Origin: Celeribacter sp. PS-C1
Lineage (GTDB): Bacteria; Pseudomonadota; Alphaproteobacteria; Rhodobacterales; Rhodobacteraceae
Assembly: GCF_019429625.1 (NCBI RefSeq)
Contig: NZ_JAHXRW010000005.1
Coordinates: 238,458-302,457, forward strand
DNA length: 64,000 nucleotides
Reading direction: 5' to 3'
Made by a program: the position numbers and the translations under genes
The notes under the pieces: model-generated
The model's input: only the letters and a program-made list of their open reading frames with translations
Databases searched by the model: none
Told to the model about the DNA's origin: nothing
Shown here: positions 28,707-37,860 of the stretch, piece by piece
Numbering within the stretch: position 1 is the first letter of the stretch
Layout of the letters: every line of letters begins with the position of its first letter

Positions 28707-29678
28707 TTACTCTGCGACGTTCTGAAAGTTCGGCTGGTATCGGTGAAAGCGAACATATGCTCTGATTGCATCTTCATCGACAAATGACAATTCGTTGCAC
28801 ACATCATCTGGGTTGTCGATGCGGGCATCGGCTGCTGCACGTTCTCTTGGGGAAAGCAGGTCGGCCTTGATTGACAAAACATCGGACCAATTGTCTGGTG
28901 TCCACTCCCAACTGATGGGTATTTTCAGTGGGGCGTCTTCCCTTTCACAACGCAATGTCGCGGTTACCATGGTCGATTCGTCGCCATATTTTGTCAAGAG
29001 GAGCGGCACAAACCGCACATTTCCGTCTATACGTACGTTTGCCATTGGGCATGCTCGCCCGATGCATTCAATGAGTTCGTTGGGTATTTTGGCCTTATCG
29101 AGTTCATTCGTTTTCGCGTTTGAATATGGAGCCAACGCCTCTCTGAACGCAGCTGCCAGTTTTCTATGAGCAGGTTCGTCTTCCATGCCCTCTGGAACGA
29201 GGTTGTCTCTGAGATCTTTGAAAAAGTAGTGCCCAGCATCAAGTGTAATTCTGCAGATGTCGCCGGGGGCGAGCTTTCTTAGCACAGCCACCAAATCATC
29301 CAACTGATCTTTGCGCTTTCCGGTGCCCGTGAAATCAAGCCAAACGATCAAGCGTTCAGCTCCCGCATCACCCACGATGGCGTCAAGCCGATCAGCGAGT
29401 TCGGTCGACTTGTGATGTCCAAATCGGATGTTAGGAAGGGGGCGATTGAACTCTTGACGCTTGACCACCCTTTCTTCACCGTCGAAGGCATAGAACGCCT
29501 GAATGCCTGACCTTCTGTATATGGCCTGAATGTCGACCAAGTGTTCACCAGCCATCGAAGCATAGACCCAGCCATTGCGACCATCCTGGGCAACGATTTG
29601 CGCTACAAGATCCGCAAACAATTCGCGATCAACATATTTGGCTGGGCGAAGTCGATAAGGAAGTCCGGCCCCACTCAC
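28707..29678 (-). CDS. Partner protein of the GHKL ATPase, unknown family
   Basis: 323 aa, GTG start overlapping the ATPase stop (GTGA). The N-terminal half alternates predicted strands and helices in a Rossmann-like order: YASMAGEHLVDIQAIYRRSGIQAFYAFD, then RQEFNRPLPNIRFG, then RLIVWLDFTG, then DICRITLDAG. This looks like a degenerate nucleotide- or SAM-binding fold without a recognisable methyltransferase catalytic motif; the family is from memory and unproven. The C-terminal 120 residues are unassigned. Tight coupling to the ATPase says the two act together. Confidence 0.8.
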   Translation of the reverse strand: MSGAGLPYRLRPAKYVDRELFADLVAQIVAQDGRNGWVYASMAGEHLVDIQAIYRRSGIQAFYAFDGEERVVKRQEFNRPLPNIRFGHHKSTELADRLDAIVGDAGAERLIVWLDFTGTGKRKDQLDDLVAVLRKLAPGDICRITLDAGHYFFKDLRDNLVPEGMEDEPAHRKLAAAFREALAPYSNAKTNELDKAKIPNELIECIGRACPMANVRIDGNVRFVPLLLTKYGDESTMVTATLRCEREDAPLKIPISWEWTPDNWSDVLSIKADLLSPRERAAADARIDNPDDVCNELSFVDEDAIRAYVRFHRYQPNFQNVAE

Positions 29679-31081
29679 TCGCTATCATAACGCCGCAGGG
29701 CGTCCCTCCAAACGGCTTCACCAATCTCGCTGGGCTTCGCTCCAGAATCTTCCAGAAGTTCCTCTCCCAGCCGCCGAGCTTCGTTCTGAGGACGTTCGAA
29801 TCTTATCCAAACACTGTCGGATTTTCCCTGAGGTTTGGGAAGCTCAGGAACAAATCGCTTCGCTCCCGGCAAATTTCTAACGTTGGTTGCTTCTTTTCTT
29901 GACACCAACGTCGAAACGACGCTTCTCGCGTCCACTACAGGGGCATTGTCAATCTGCTCATTCAGCTTCTCTTCCTGTCGCTTCCACTTGTTTGTAAGGG
30001 TTATGAAAGTCTTGAGCCCTGTCATGGCTTCATTGCGCGCCGTATTATAGAGTGGCGTATGGGTGTCCAAATCTCTTTTAGTGGTCGAAATCGGAAGCAA
30101 TGATGCATCATCGCTCTTGAAGCTGATTTGCCCTCCAATCGCTCGGAACTGAGGATGGTATTTGGGCACTCCGCCAACTCCCCACCCAGTAAGGTCGGTG
30201 GTGTCACTCACCAGGACCACGCGATCATTGCAGATGACAGTGATCCCAGATTTCTGAGCCTGCCTTTCTTCCCGCAGTGAGCGAGGGCCATCCACTTCGG
30301 TTTCATCTTGGATGTCAGATTCTTTCGCCAAACGTCGGAACACACCAACGGATACGTTGATTTGGACGTTGTTGACGTCTGCGGCAAATGCAAATGGGAC
30401 GATATCTCCAGTGGCCGCGTTCTTCAAAAGAACGCTCTGCGGCACAACGTCAATGCCGTTAACCTTTATGCCAAAACCGAGCTCCATTATGTAGGCGAAA
30501 TGTTGGCCCAGCTTCGAGCGTAGACCATTGAGTGCGGCCTCTTTGCCGAATTGATCAGCAACGTCAGGGAGGAGGTCCTCCACAGTGATTTGCACTCCAT
30601 CAGGCTCATCGTCATGAGCAATTTCGGAGACATCGAGCTCCCATTTGTTTTTGGTGAACCATTCAGGCGGATAGCTGACACAACGTCTAAATCCGGGATG
30701 TCGAGTTTCTACGTTTCCGTTGCGCCCAATCTTGAAAATTGCACGCTTCATCCCAATTCCATAGACGCCTATCGTTGGAATGTCGCTGTCCAGATCAACG
30801 GAAGGTCGCCCGAGATGAAATGCGCCGTCGAAATATTGTTCGGGAATGCCTCCGCAGTTGTCAGATATACGAAAGCGTTGCTCGTCAATTTCAAGATGGC
30901 ACCACATGTCTTTGTAGCGATCACCTTCGGGTGTTTGCTCACGGCGAGCTCGCCTCATCGCTCCGTCAACGCAGTTGTCGACGAGGTCGAGAATGGCATC
31001 GTCCAAATCGATGTCTCTCGGTAGCATTTCTACAAAAAAGCGTTTTGTCGGCGATCCGTCTAATATGGTGACATCAGCCAT
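29675..31081 (-). CDS. MORC-like GHKL ATPase
   Basis: 468 aa. Bergerat ATP-binding fold: motif I AILDLVDNCVDGA (Asn36), motif II ISDNCGGIP (Asp74, Gly77-Gly78), motif III GVYGIGMKRAIFKIG (Gly105-Gly110, Lys112). Motif III is close to MORC and MutL-type ATPases; no histidine-kinase H-box is present. A transducer-like region follows, with basic TTKRDLD (near residue 340). MORC-like ATPases next to DNA methyltransferases are known from restriction-type loci. It is divergent from the cytosine methyltransferase across 121 bp. Confidence 0.85.
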   Translation of the reverse strand: MADVTILDGSPTKRFFVEMLPRDIDLDDAILDLVDNCVDGAMRRARREQTPEGDRYKDMWCHLEIDEQRFRISDNCGGIPEQYFDGAFHLGRPSVDLDSDIPTIGVYGIGMKRAIFKIGRNGNVETRHPGFRRCVSYPPEWFTKNKWELDVSEIAHDDEPDGVQITVEDLLPDVADQFGKEAALNGLRSKLGQHFAYIMELGFGIKVNGIDVVPQSVLLKNAATGDIVPFAFAADVNNVQINVSVGVFRRLAKESDIQDETEVDGPRSLREERQAQKSGITVICNDRVVLVSDTTDLTGWGVGGVPKYHPQFRAIGGQISFKSDDASLLPISTTKRDLDTHTPLYNTARNEAMTGLKTFITLTNKWKRQEEKLNEQIDNAPVVDARSVVSTLVSRKEATNVRNLPGAKRFVPELPKPQGKSDSVWIRFERPQNEARRLGEELLEDSGAKPSEIGEAVWRDALRRYDSE

Positions 31082-31202
31082 AAAATTTCTCCTCTTGATT
31101 GAAATTCTGACCGATATCGCGAGATCTTCAACCCCGAAAACGACGATCGACAGAGAAAATGATTCTCGCTATTCTGTATATTTGATAATAGAGGGTAGCC
31201 GC

Positions 31203-32258
31203 ATGAACGCATGTGTTGATCTATTTTGTGGGTGTGGGGGCTTGAGCCTCGGCGCAGCGGCTGCAGGATTCGAGCCGCGGGTTGCTGTCGACGTGGACTC
31301 TGTTTTGTCGTCATCCTATCAACACAACCACCAGCACGGTAAGGTAGTTGTCGCCGACCTCTTTCAACTCGAGCCAAGCATCTTGCGCGATCATCTTGGA
31401 GAGGCACCTGTAGGTGTCTTCGGCGGACCTCCGTGCCAAGGTTTCAGTTCTATCGGTCGGCAGGTACCAAATGACCCGAGGAATGGCTTGATCCTCCGTT
31501 TTTTTCACTTTGTTTCAGAGCTTCGCCCCGCTTTTTTCGTCATGGAAAATGTTCCTGGGTTACTCAACGAACGCAACCGCGCACTCTTGGATGCTGGGCT
31601 GAGTAAGCTTTCAGGAGATTATGTCGTCCTGGAGCCCAAGATTGTCGATGCAAGCAAATTTGGAGCTGCGACACGCCGCCGTAGAGTATTCGTCGTGGGC
31701 GCGGATACATCGCAAATTGCGGCTTTTCCTTCTTCGCTTCTTGATCCGCCAGAAGTCGTCGAACGCTCGGTCCAAGATGCAATTGGAGGGCTTCCGTCCC
31801 CAGGCAAGGAAGACAGGCGCAAGATGGCGGCAGATGCTTTCGGCAAGCGTCTGGACGAGATGTTCGAACCACATGATCAACAGTATCGGAAGAAGGGCGT
31901 CTCAGGATTTCAGGACACGATACACCGAGCCGATATTCAGAGTCGTTTTTCGACAGTTCCTCAAGGAGGAAAGGACACCAAGAGCAGGTATCCGCGTTTA
32001 GCTTGGGATAAACCGGCACCAACATTGAGGGCTGGTACTGGGTCAGACCGAGGTTCGTTTCAAGCTGCTCGACCAATTCATCCTGATGAACCACGAGTAA
32101 TATGCGTGCGAGAGGCTGCTCGCATTCAAGGCTTTCCCGACTGGTACGAGTTCCACCAGACTAAGTGGCACAGCCATAGGATGATTGGAAACAGTGTAAG
32201 CCCAATTGTCGCGCTGGCAATATTTTCCCGTATTGCCAAACACATTGGCGGGTGTTGA
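31203..32258 (+). CDS. DNA (cytosine-5)-methyltransferase
   Basis: 351 aa from ATG 31203 (GAGGG upstream); an in-frame extension upstream is not needed. Motif I DLFCGCGGLSLG, motif IV GGPPCQGFSS with catalytic Cys78, motif VI ENVPG (Glu115), motif VIII RRRRVFVVG, motif IX REAARIQGFPDWY and motif X GNSVSP are all intact, so it should be active. The target-recognition region between VIII and IX is about 130 residues; the recognition sequence is unknown. It shares its upstream region with the GHKL ATPase operon. Confidence 0.93.
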   Translation: MNACVDLFCGCGGLSLGAAAAGFEPRVAVDVDSVLSSSYQHNHQHGKVVVADLFQLEPSILRDHLGEAPVGVFGGPPCQGFSSIGRQVPNDPRNGLILRFFHFVSELRPAFFVMENVPGLLNERNRALLDAGLSKLSGDYVVLEPKIVDASKFGAATRRRRVFVVGADTSQIAAFPSSLLDPPEVVERSVQDAIGGLPSPGKEDRRKMAADAFGKRLDEMFEPHDQQYRKKGVSGFQDTIHRADIQSRFSTVPQGGKDTKSRYPRLAWDKPAPTLRAGTGSDRGSFQAARPIHPDEPRVICVREAARIQGFPDWYEFHQTKWHSHRMIGNSVSPIVALAIFSRIAKHIGGC

Positions 32259-32377
32259 CCATGAACGAGCGAGCGATTTTCAACTCACTTGCAGACTTTG
32301 CTTAATTGTCTAAACGAACACCGGCACAAGCCATTTCGAGAATGGCAGTTCTCCCCATCTGTTCGGGAGAGCGCAAA

Positions 32378-32566
32378 ATGAAACAAGTAACGTCCCTTCA
32401 AATCTGGGAGCAGCCATTCGCATTACTTGCTGTGAAAGGCAGGCTTGGGGCGGTCGCAACAGTCTGTGAAAACGGCCCAGAGCTGCCTTTGGCCATTAGT
32501 AACATTCTGCAACGCGAATTCCCAGAAGCGGCAATTACTGTGTCACGAAGCAGAAATCAGCACTAG
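32378..32566 (+). CDS. Small protein of unknown function
   Basis: 62-aa frame starting at ATG 32378 with GGGAGAG 7 nt upstream, 119 bp after the methyltransferase. No family recognised. It could be co-transcribed with the methyltransferase. The good ribosome binding site is the only support beyond an open frame. Confidence 0.35.
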   Translation: MKQVTSLQIWEQPFALLAVKGRLGAVATVCENGPELPLAISNILQREFPEAAITVSRSRNQH

Positions 32567-32606
32567 TAATCGCGCTCCGCGAACAAATCGCCGACTAGCG
32601 AATAAA

Positions 32607-33305
32607 TCAAAGCTCGATTTGCAACGCATTTCTTATGCTAGCGCTTACTTCTTTATGGGTGAGAAGAGAGATGACTTTAAACCCTCCGTAAAACAGGTGC
32701 TCGATTGTGATAGAAGCATCAAGTCCAGCAGGGGCCATGATTTTGTATGAGTATACCTCTTCAGATATTTTGTCGGCGGCGTCTGCGTCCATTGCCCAAG
32801 AGTGTTCGGCTACAAGCTGGTCGAATTGCGCAATCCAATTTGAAACATACTTGTCGCGCGAGGTGTCGTCTGAAACAAAGTTGCAGAATTCATGTTGTAT
32901 GCGAAAATCTTGCGTGGGTAGATTCTTCCCATACTTTCGAAATACTATAGCGTGGCAAATCCCATCCATAACGCTGTACATCCTCGACACGTCAACAAGA
33001 TAAGCCCGTTTTCCTGGGCCGACGTTCTTCGAGTTTCTTGCAATCATCTCTCGAAATTTTGGACTCTTCTCGAAATGGGGCGCGATAGACTCAATGAACC
33101 GCTCACGCGCCAAGTTGCCCTCTCGTGACATATTCATTACGATTTGCGTCAAGAAATACTGGTCATCACCAGACTTTTTATTGTTGTGGTTTATGCACGA
33201 AGGGACTGTCCAGAGTTGGAGGTTTGCTCCTTTTGGGAAAAGCGCTTTAGGCGGGAAGTGTTCCCTAGTTTTTGCTTCAGAAGAGCACATATAACATTTC
33301 TTCAT
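32607..33305 (-). CDS. HNH-like nuclease protein 1
   Basis: 232 aa. The N-terminus holds a zinc-finger HNH-like arrangement: C4-x2-C7, E15-H16-F-P-P-K, C37-x2-H40-N41, then S-x-D-D-Q-Y. The remaining 180 residues are unassigned. It is convergent with the methyltransferase and could be the nuclease part of that locus, or a stand-alone defence gene. A second protein with the same motif order is at 37861-38577. Low GC for this window, in keeping with the island. Confidence 0.75.
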   Translation of the reverse strand: MKKCYMCSSEAKTREHFPPKALFPKGANLQLWTVPSCINHNNKKSGDDQYFLTQIVMNMSREGNLARERFIESIAPHFEKSPKFREMIARNSKNVGPGKRAYLVDVSRMYSVMDGICHAIVFRKYGKNLPTQDFRIQHEFCNFVSDDTSRDKYVSNWIAQFDQLVAEHSWAMDADAADKISEEVYSYKIMAPAGLDASITIEHLFYGGFKVISLLTHKEVSASIRNALQIEL

Positions 33306-33555
33306 GGGGTACTTTCGAATCTCGGCGCAGAACTTACGAAACGTATTTAAATGCCATAGGTATAGATTTTAAAACCCGGGCCATCGTAATTCGACGTATT
33401 TGCTAAGGCAAAGTAAGTCACCCAGAGCGGACTTTCTTTGAACGTGCAGCGAAGGTCTCCTGTCCGCCCTTCATGCCAAAGCGTCGCAAGCGGCCCAGAG
33501 CAGACATTCTTTCAACGCATCGCAGATGACCGATCAGAGCCAACAGGTCTTTACG

Positions 33556-33912
33556 CTAGACAGGCGCGCCGGAGAAATCAGCAAATAATACGATTAGAAC
33601 AATCAATTGAACTACAATACAGAGGCAGTATACGACATATGCCTTCGAACCTTTTTTGGGCCTTTCACCGCTCTCCGCACTTTTAAGGCGGGTGACTATT
33701 TCTTGCTCCAGAATATCCGGCGAAAGCGCTTCTGAAGAAAACGGCCCATGACGAGGTGTTGTGTGGCCCTCTAACTTCAGCCCCTCACCAGAAGGCACAT
33801 TTGTGAACGCATCTCGGACGCGATCGGTCATCCCATATCGCTCTACATATTCAGCAAGCGCCGTTTCCAGCAGGTCAATTTGCCGCCAATTCAAATGTGC
33901 CTCTGAAGCCAT
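33556..33912 (-). CDS. Small protein with C-terminal membrane anchor
   Basis: 118 aa, unknown family. A soluble N-terminal part (about 90 residues, charged) is followed by one hydrophobic segment, AYVVYCLCIVVQLIVLIVLF, near the C-terminus, so it is probably tail-anchored. AAGGAGAG lies 6 nt before the ATG, supporting translation. It is divergent from the integrase at 33992. Confidence 0.6.
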   Translation of the reverse strand: MASEAHLNWRQIDLLETALAEYVERYGMTDRVRDAFTNVPSGEGLKLEGHTTPRHGPFSSEALSPDILEQEIVTRLKSAESGERPKKGSKAYVVYCLCIVVQLIVLIVLFADFSGAPV

Positions 33913-33991
33913 GCGACTCTCCTTGTCTCTGCAAGGAATTTCTCAGGTATTTCTTAACAAATCGTAAATTCTCACAGATGAGGCGATTCAA

Positions 33992-34972
33992 TTGGCACAT
34001 CACTTTGATCGAAAGACGGAACAGACAGATCTTCTGGCACGATTGGCACGTGTCTCTCCTGCACGAAGAGAAAAGCTGATAGCAGAATATCGGGTGAGAT
34101 CGGAGGCAGCCTTCGCTCCTGCAACGCTCCGAAATTATCGAATGATTGTACGTCTATTTACACAATGGTGCGAGGATAACGGATTTTCTGCAACGCCGCC
34201 AATTGACCCTCAGACGGTTGCGACTTGGGTTGATGCTATGGGTGGGCAACTGTCGGTGAACACAATTGAAACACGTCTATGGGGAATTGCTGAACTCCAC
34301 CGATCAAACTTCCTACCCTCGCCAACAACACACCGCTTGGTTACTTTGGCCGTGAAGGGCGTGAAGCGGAAATATGGTGTCACGCAGCGGCAAGCCCCTC
34401 CATTGGGGAAGAAAGAAATTCTCAAGGCCATCGAGAAACTAGGCAACACAAGACGCGACCTACGCGATAAGGCACTTTTGTGGATTGCTACAGATAGTTG
34501 GTGCCGCGCATCTGAGATAGTCAGATTTTGCGTGCGTGACCTTATCCGACAAGATGATGGAACTAGTCTGCTGTTTGTAAGCCATTCCAAAACGGACCAG
34601 TTCGGGGAAGGAGCCTATGCGTACCTTTCTGCAGAGGGTACGCGCGCAGTCATTGAGTGGGTCGATCTCGCGGGACTTCGTTCAGATGAACCAATGATTA
34701 CAAAATCTCAAAAAGGGGGAACCAGAACGCCACTCGATCCGGCCACCATTTCTCGCATTTTGCGACGGTGTACCGGCCGAAAAGATGTGTCTGCACACAG
34801 CACGAGGGTCGGCGGCGTACACGATGCCTTCCGAATAGGCTGTGATCTATCGTCTATTATGGTTGCCGGACGATGGACATCTCCGGAGATGCCTGCCCGC
34901 TACGGTCGTCGCATTCTTGCAAGTCAATCCGCAGCAGCCAAGGTATCGGACTACTACACGGGCAAAAATTGA
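33992..34972 (+). CDS. Tyrosine recombinase 1
   Basis: 326 aa from a TTG with GAGGCG upstream. N-terminal SAM-like core-binding domain (ATLRNYRMIVRLFTQWCEDNG), then the catalytic domain with Arg in WCRASEIVRF, HSTRVGG (H-x-x-R) and the AGRWTSPEMPARYGRR block holding the Trp and a tyrosine. DNA integrase of the XerD-like class. It lies mid-island rather than beside either attachment repeat. Confidence 0.88.
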   Translation: MAHHFDRKTEQTDLLARLARVSPARREKLIAEYRVRSEAAFAPATLRNYRMIVRLFTQWCEDNGFSATPPIDPQTVATWVDAMGGQLSVNTIETRLWGIAELHRSNFLPSPTTHRLVTLAVKGVKRKYGVTQRQAPPLGKKEILKAIEKLGNTRRDLRDKALLWIATDSWCRASEIVRFCVRDLIRQDDGTSLLFVSHSKTDQFGEGAYAYLSAEGTRAVIEWVDLAGLRSDEPMITKSQKGGTRTPLDPATISRILRRCTGRKDVSAHSTRVGGVHDAFRIGCDLSSIMVAGRWTSPEMPARYGRRILASQSAAAKVSDYYTGKN

Positions 34973-35186
34973 ACGTCTCCCATCGCGTAGTACTCCTTGA
35001 TGCAAATATCGGTGAATTGAACGCTCCTGCGCGCAATAAAGCGACGCCAAAAGGATGCCTCATGTTGCGACCTTATTGCCAAATCGAAATACTAGATAAC
35101 CGTAGCCGTCAACAGCTTCACCCTCTGAACTAACCACGTTCGATCCTGACCCAAAGTCGACCTTCATGTAGAGTACGGCGAAAGGT

Positions 35187-35207
35187 AAAAAAGGGAGGAC
35201 ACCTCCC
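35187..35207 (-). terminator. Orphan intrinsic terminator, minus strand
   Basis: On the minus strand GGGAGG-TGT-CCTCCC is followed directly by TTTTTT. It is a textbook terminator, but no clear minus-strand gene lies within the preceding 1 kb, so it may end a small RNA or belong to a lost gene. Confidence 0.65.
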
Positions 35208-35259
35208 TCCGGCCCCGGATACCATTATCCCAATGACCCAAGGGCCAAACATATATCAA

Positions 35260-35294
35260 CAATCAAATTAGACCACTCGAGTAGGTCTGATCAG
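35260..35294 (+). repeat. 35-bp repeat, copy 1
   Basis: Gapless match of 28 of 35 bases to 35937-35971 in direct orientation. Both begin CAATCAAA and end CTGATCAG. The pattern recalls ends of IS21-family elements (from memory), but no istA or istB is present. Confidence 0.55.
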
Positions 35295-35936
35295 TGGGAG
35301 TATGCTATCGGGGGGCCGTCGTCAGAGTTTTTGGGCCCCTGGGCCCATGGGCGCTGACGTCAGGCAGCTATAGGGCAACGGTAGCGGCTATCCTACGAAG
35401 TCCAGTTTTGCTGGCAGCCCATTTCTCTGCGCCAAGCAATGATGAGATCAACTCACAGGCTGTACTGTTCTAACTGCTGAAAATCCCCAAACCAGCTCGC
35501 CTGAAGCCAGAAATCAAAGTCATGCGTCGCCTCACGTAACGCCGCGGCCTCTCCAGCACAGTTAGAAGACTTTTAGGTTGATTATTGAGTTTCGCACACT
35601 ACGATAGGTAGAAAATGTGGAGCAAACAGATGGTTTATCAATGTGCTTTAACAGCAAAGGTTTGATATGGCCGGAGCAGGTACCAAAAGACTTGGAACTT
35701 CGGCTCCTTGACGCCCTAAGTAGCCGAAGCTGCAGCCAAGCGGACATTTGGGATGAGGTTAAAGACTGGCTAGAAGAAAATACAATCAAACCCTCAGAAT
35801 TAATTGACCAGCAGTGTTCAGGCTCTCGACAAATGTCACCTGGCTGCACCAAATATTCTCCAAATACCTGAGATGGTAGTGAGCAGTGCTCATTTGAATT
35901 TCTCTTTAGATGGATCATAAGCCGATGATGCACTCA

Positions 35937-35971
35937 CAATCAAACTGGAGCACTCAGGTGGGGCTGATCAG
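35937..35971 (+). repeat. 35-bp repeat, copy 2
   Basis: Partner of the copy at 35260-35294, 677 bp apart, same orientation, 28 of 35 bases identical. Confidence 0.55.
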
Positions 35972-36115
35972 GATGAAGTAATCATTTTTGAGGAACGCAT
36001 CGAGAGTATGACGTTCCTCTGAAAAATGGCACTTCGGCAGCCTAGGCTATCTTTCGAATTTTCGAGATCAGTGCGCATCCCCTCTTTTATGCTTGGCTAA
36101 AATGAGGAGGCCGAA

Positions 36116-37543
36116 ATGCATAAACCTAGTCGCACGAAATCGTTGTCTTATCCTGAAAATGTCTCGAGCCTGCAAAAAAGACGCAGCCCATATTGGAATA
36201 TTCTCGAGTACTGTCGACACATTGGCGTAGAGAAGTTGCCCGACGGGCGATGTCACTGGATGGCTCGAATTAGGCGCAAAGATGGCAAATACAGTCAAAC
36301 CCGCTTGGGTAAAGTTGCACCTTTCCATAAAGATGGACTGAAATATGACGAAGCCATCGTGCTTGCGAAAAATTGGTTTGGGCAACCAGAAATTGCGGCC
36401 GCTGCTTCTGAGCCTTATGCCATTGGTGTTAACGTCAGGCTGAAGTACTCAAAAACTAGTGATCGCTTTACAGTAGGCGATGCGATGTTCGGGTTCGTCG
36501 AGTGGAAAAGAATAGCAGCGGCAAAGACGTACTTCGAGACGACGCTCTCTTTGATTAATCACCATATACTTCCGCGCCTCGGAGACCTGCCAGTTGATGA
36601 TCTGACCCAATCTGTTTTCACGCAGTTCTGCATCGACGTGTTGGAGTCACCGCCCAAAAGAGGATCGGGGATACAAGATCCGAGACAGTCGATTCAAGAA
36701 ATGGACCACGAGCGGCTCCGAAAACGAAAGAAGACACTTAACACCGTTATTGGCCTATTGCGTACCGCGATTGAAATGTCTTGGGAAAATGGCGACGTCG
36801 AAAGCGAGCGCGCTTGGCGTCGGCTACGGCGCGTTCCTCATGCTGATACACCAAGACAATTCTTTCTGACACGAGCTCAGGCGAAACGTCTGATTGCGGC
36901 CTGCAGGCCAGACCTAGCGCTATTGGTTCTCGGCGCTCTGTATTCAGGATGCCGCGTTTCAGAACTTGCCCAGCTGCGTGCCCGCGACATCGGCGGTCAC
37001 GTTTTTGGTATCTACGTGGCTCCAATGAAAAGTCATCGCGGACGTTATGTAGTTCTCCCGGAAGAAGGAATGACCTTCTTCCTAGACCAAATCGAAGGAC
37101 TGGGAGACGAAGATTTAGTTTTTAGCATGGCCTCTGGAAAGCCGTGGACAGGGTGTCACAAGCATCTCTTTAAAGAGGCCGTTCGCGCCACCCAACTACC
37201 AGAGAGTTTCGTATTTCATGGCCTACGTCACACATACGCAAGCCAATTGGTCCAAGCAGGGACACCACTTGCTATAGTGGCAAAACAACTCGGTCACTCA
37301 AACACAGACACAGTGAGCCGAACCTACGGCCACCTGTGCTGCGAAGCTATGGAGACGGAAATCTCGCAGCGCTTCGCTCCACTCCAACAAAAACGGTTAG
37401 ACGCACGTCTTGAAGAGCTTCGGAATGCTTTGCAGAGCCGCAAACAGCCAAATTGGTCATGGCCTAGAAAGAACCATAGTCGTGCTAGTGGAGAGATCGT
37501 ACATTTGTTGCGGTCAAAAGAGGATGATTTATCACGTGAATGA
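36116..37543 (+). CDS. Tyrosine recombinase 2
   Basis: 475 aa, ATG preceded by GAGGAGG. An N-terminal AP2/arm-like DNA-binding region (HWMARIRRKDGKYSQTRLGKVAPF) precedes the core-binding domain and a full catalytic domain: Arg in SGCRVSEL, HGLRHTYAS (H-x-x-R), LGHSNTDTVSRTYGH (second His and Tyr). The layout is that of genomic-island integrases that use tRNA genes, making it the best candidate for mobilising this island, although it lies about 8 kb from either end. The C-terminal 70 residues are basic. Confidence 0.9.
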   Translation: MHKPSRTKSLSYPENVSSLQKRRSPYWNILEYCRHIGVEKLPDGRCHWMARIRRKDGKYSQTRLGKVAPFHKDGLKYDEAIVLAKNWFGQPEIAAAASEPYAIGVNVRLKYSKTSDRFTVGDAMFGFVEWKRIAAAKTYFETTLSLINHHILPRLGDLPVDDLTQSVFTQFCIDVLESPPKRGSGIQDPRQSIQEMDHERLRKRKKTLNTVIGLLRTAIEMSWENGDVESERAWRRLRRVPHADTPRQFFLTRAQAKRLIAACRPDLALLVLGALYSGCRVSELAQLRARDIGGHVFGIYVAPMKSHRGRYVVLPEEGMTFFLDQIEGLGDEDLVFSMASGKPWTGCHKHLFKEAVRATQLPESFVFHGLRHTYASQLVQAGTPLAIVAKQLGHSNTDTVSRTYGHLCCEAMETEISQRFAPLQQKRLDARLEELRNALQSRKQPNWSWPRKNHSRASGEIVHLLRSKEDDLSRE

Positions 37544-37560
37544 CTGTTTAAAGCCGCCGT

Positions 37561-37620
37561 CGACATGATGAAACTAGTTTGATGTCGTCAGCCATTCCAA
37601 AACATATCAATTCGGAGAAG
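37561..37620 (+). pseudogene. Remnant of a tyrosine recombinase gene
   Basis: About 60 bp here align with 34547-34610 inside recombinase 1, including identical AGCCATTCCAAAAC and near-identical TTCGG-GAAG, with small gaps. No open frame continues. The following 240 bp to 37860 has no gene. It is a fragment of a relative of recombinase 1 left by an earlier insertion or deletion. Confidence 0.6.
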
Positions 37621-37860
37621 CCGACCTTTGTGTCGAGCGCGGCGAATGGCCGCTTTGGGCGGAAAGCGGCAGTTCGCCGCACACGAGATTGCACCGCACA
37701 CCACTCGCAGAAGCGGACATATTGCCGCCGGGAAGTAGAGACTACTTTCTATGCCGCCCTGGATACTGAAAACATTGCCGCGTTGCTGACTTGAAATTAG
37801 TTCCCAGATAGTTAGCACGGCTCAGAAAGATCAGGCCGTGCGGGCTGCATTCTGTTTGCC

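Larger units (their letters stand above)
34973..36115. other. Gene-poor island segment between two integrases
   Basis: About 1.1 kb without a convincing gene. It contains the minus-strand terminator at 35187-35207, a GGGCCC-rich stretch near 35335-35350, two related 35-bp repeats (35260-35294 and 35937-35971), and a weak 84-codon frame (GTG 35617 to 35871) with no family match. It reads like remnants of mobile DNA. Confidence 0.5.

Noticed and set aside
33306..33555. Possible CRISPR or tandem repeats in island spacers
   Set aside because: No regularly spaced repeats were found here or in other island gaps.
35617..35871. 84-codon frame from GTG
   Set aside because: Weak start and no homology signal; mentioned only within the intergenic entry.
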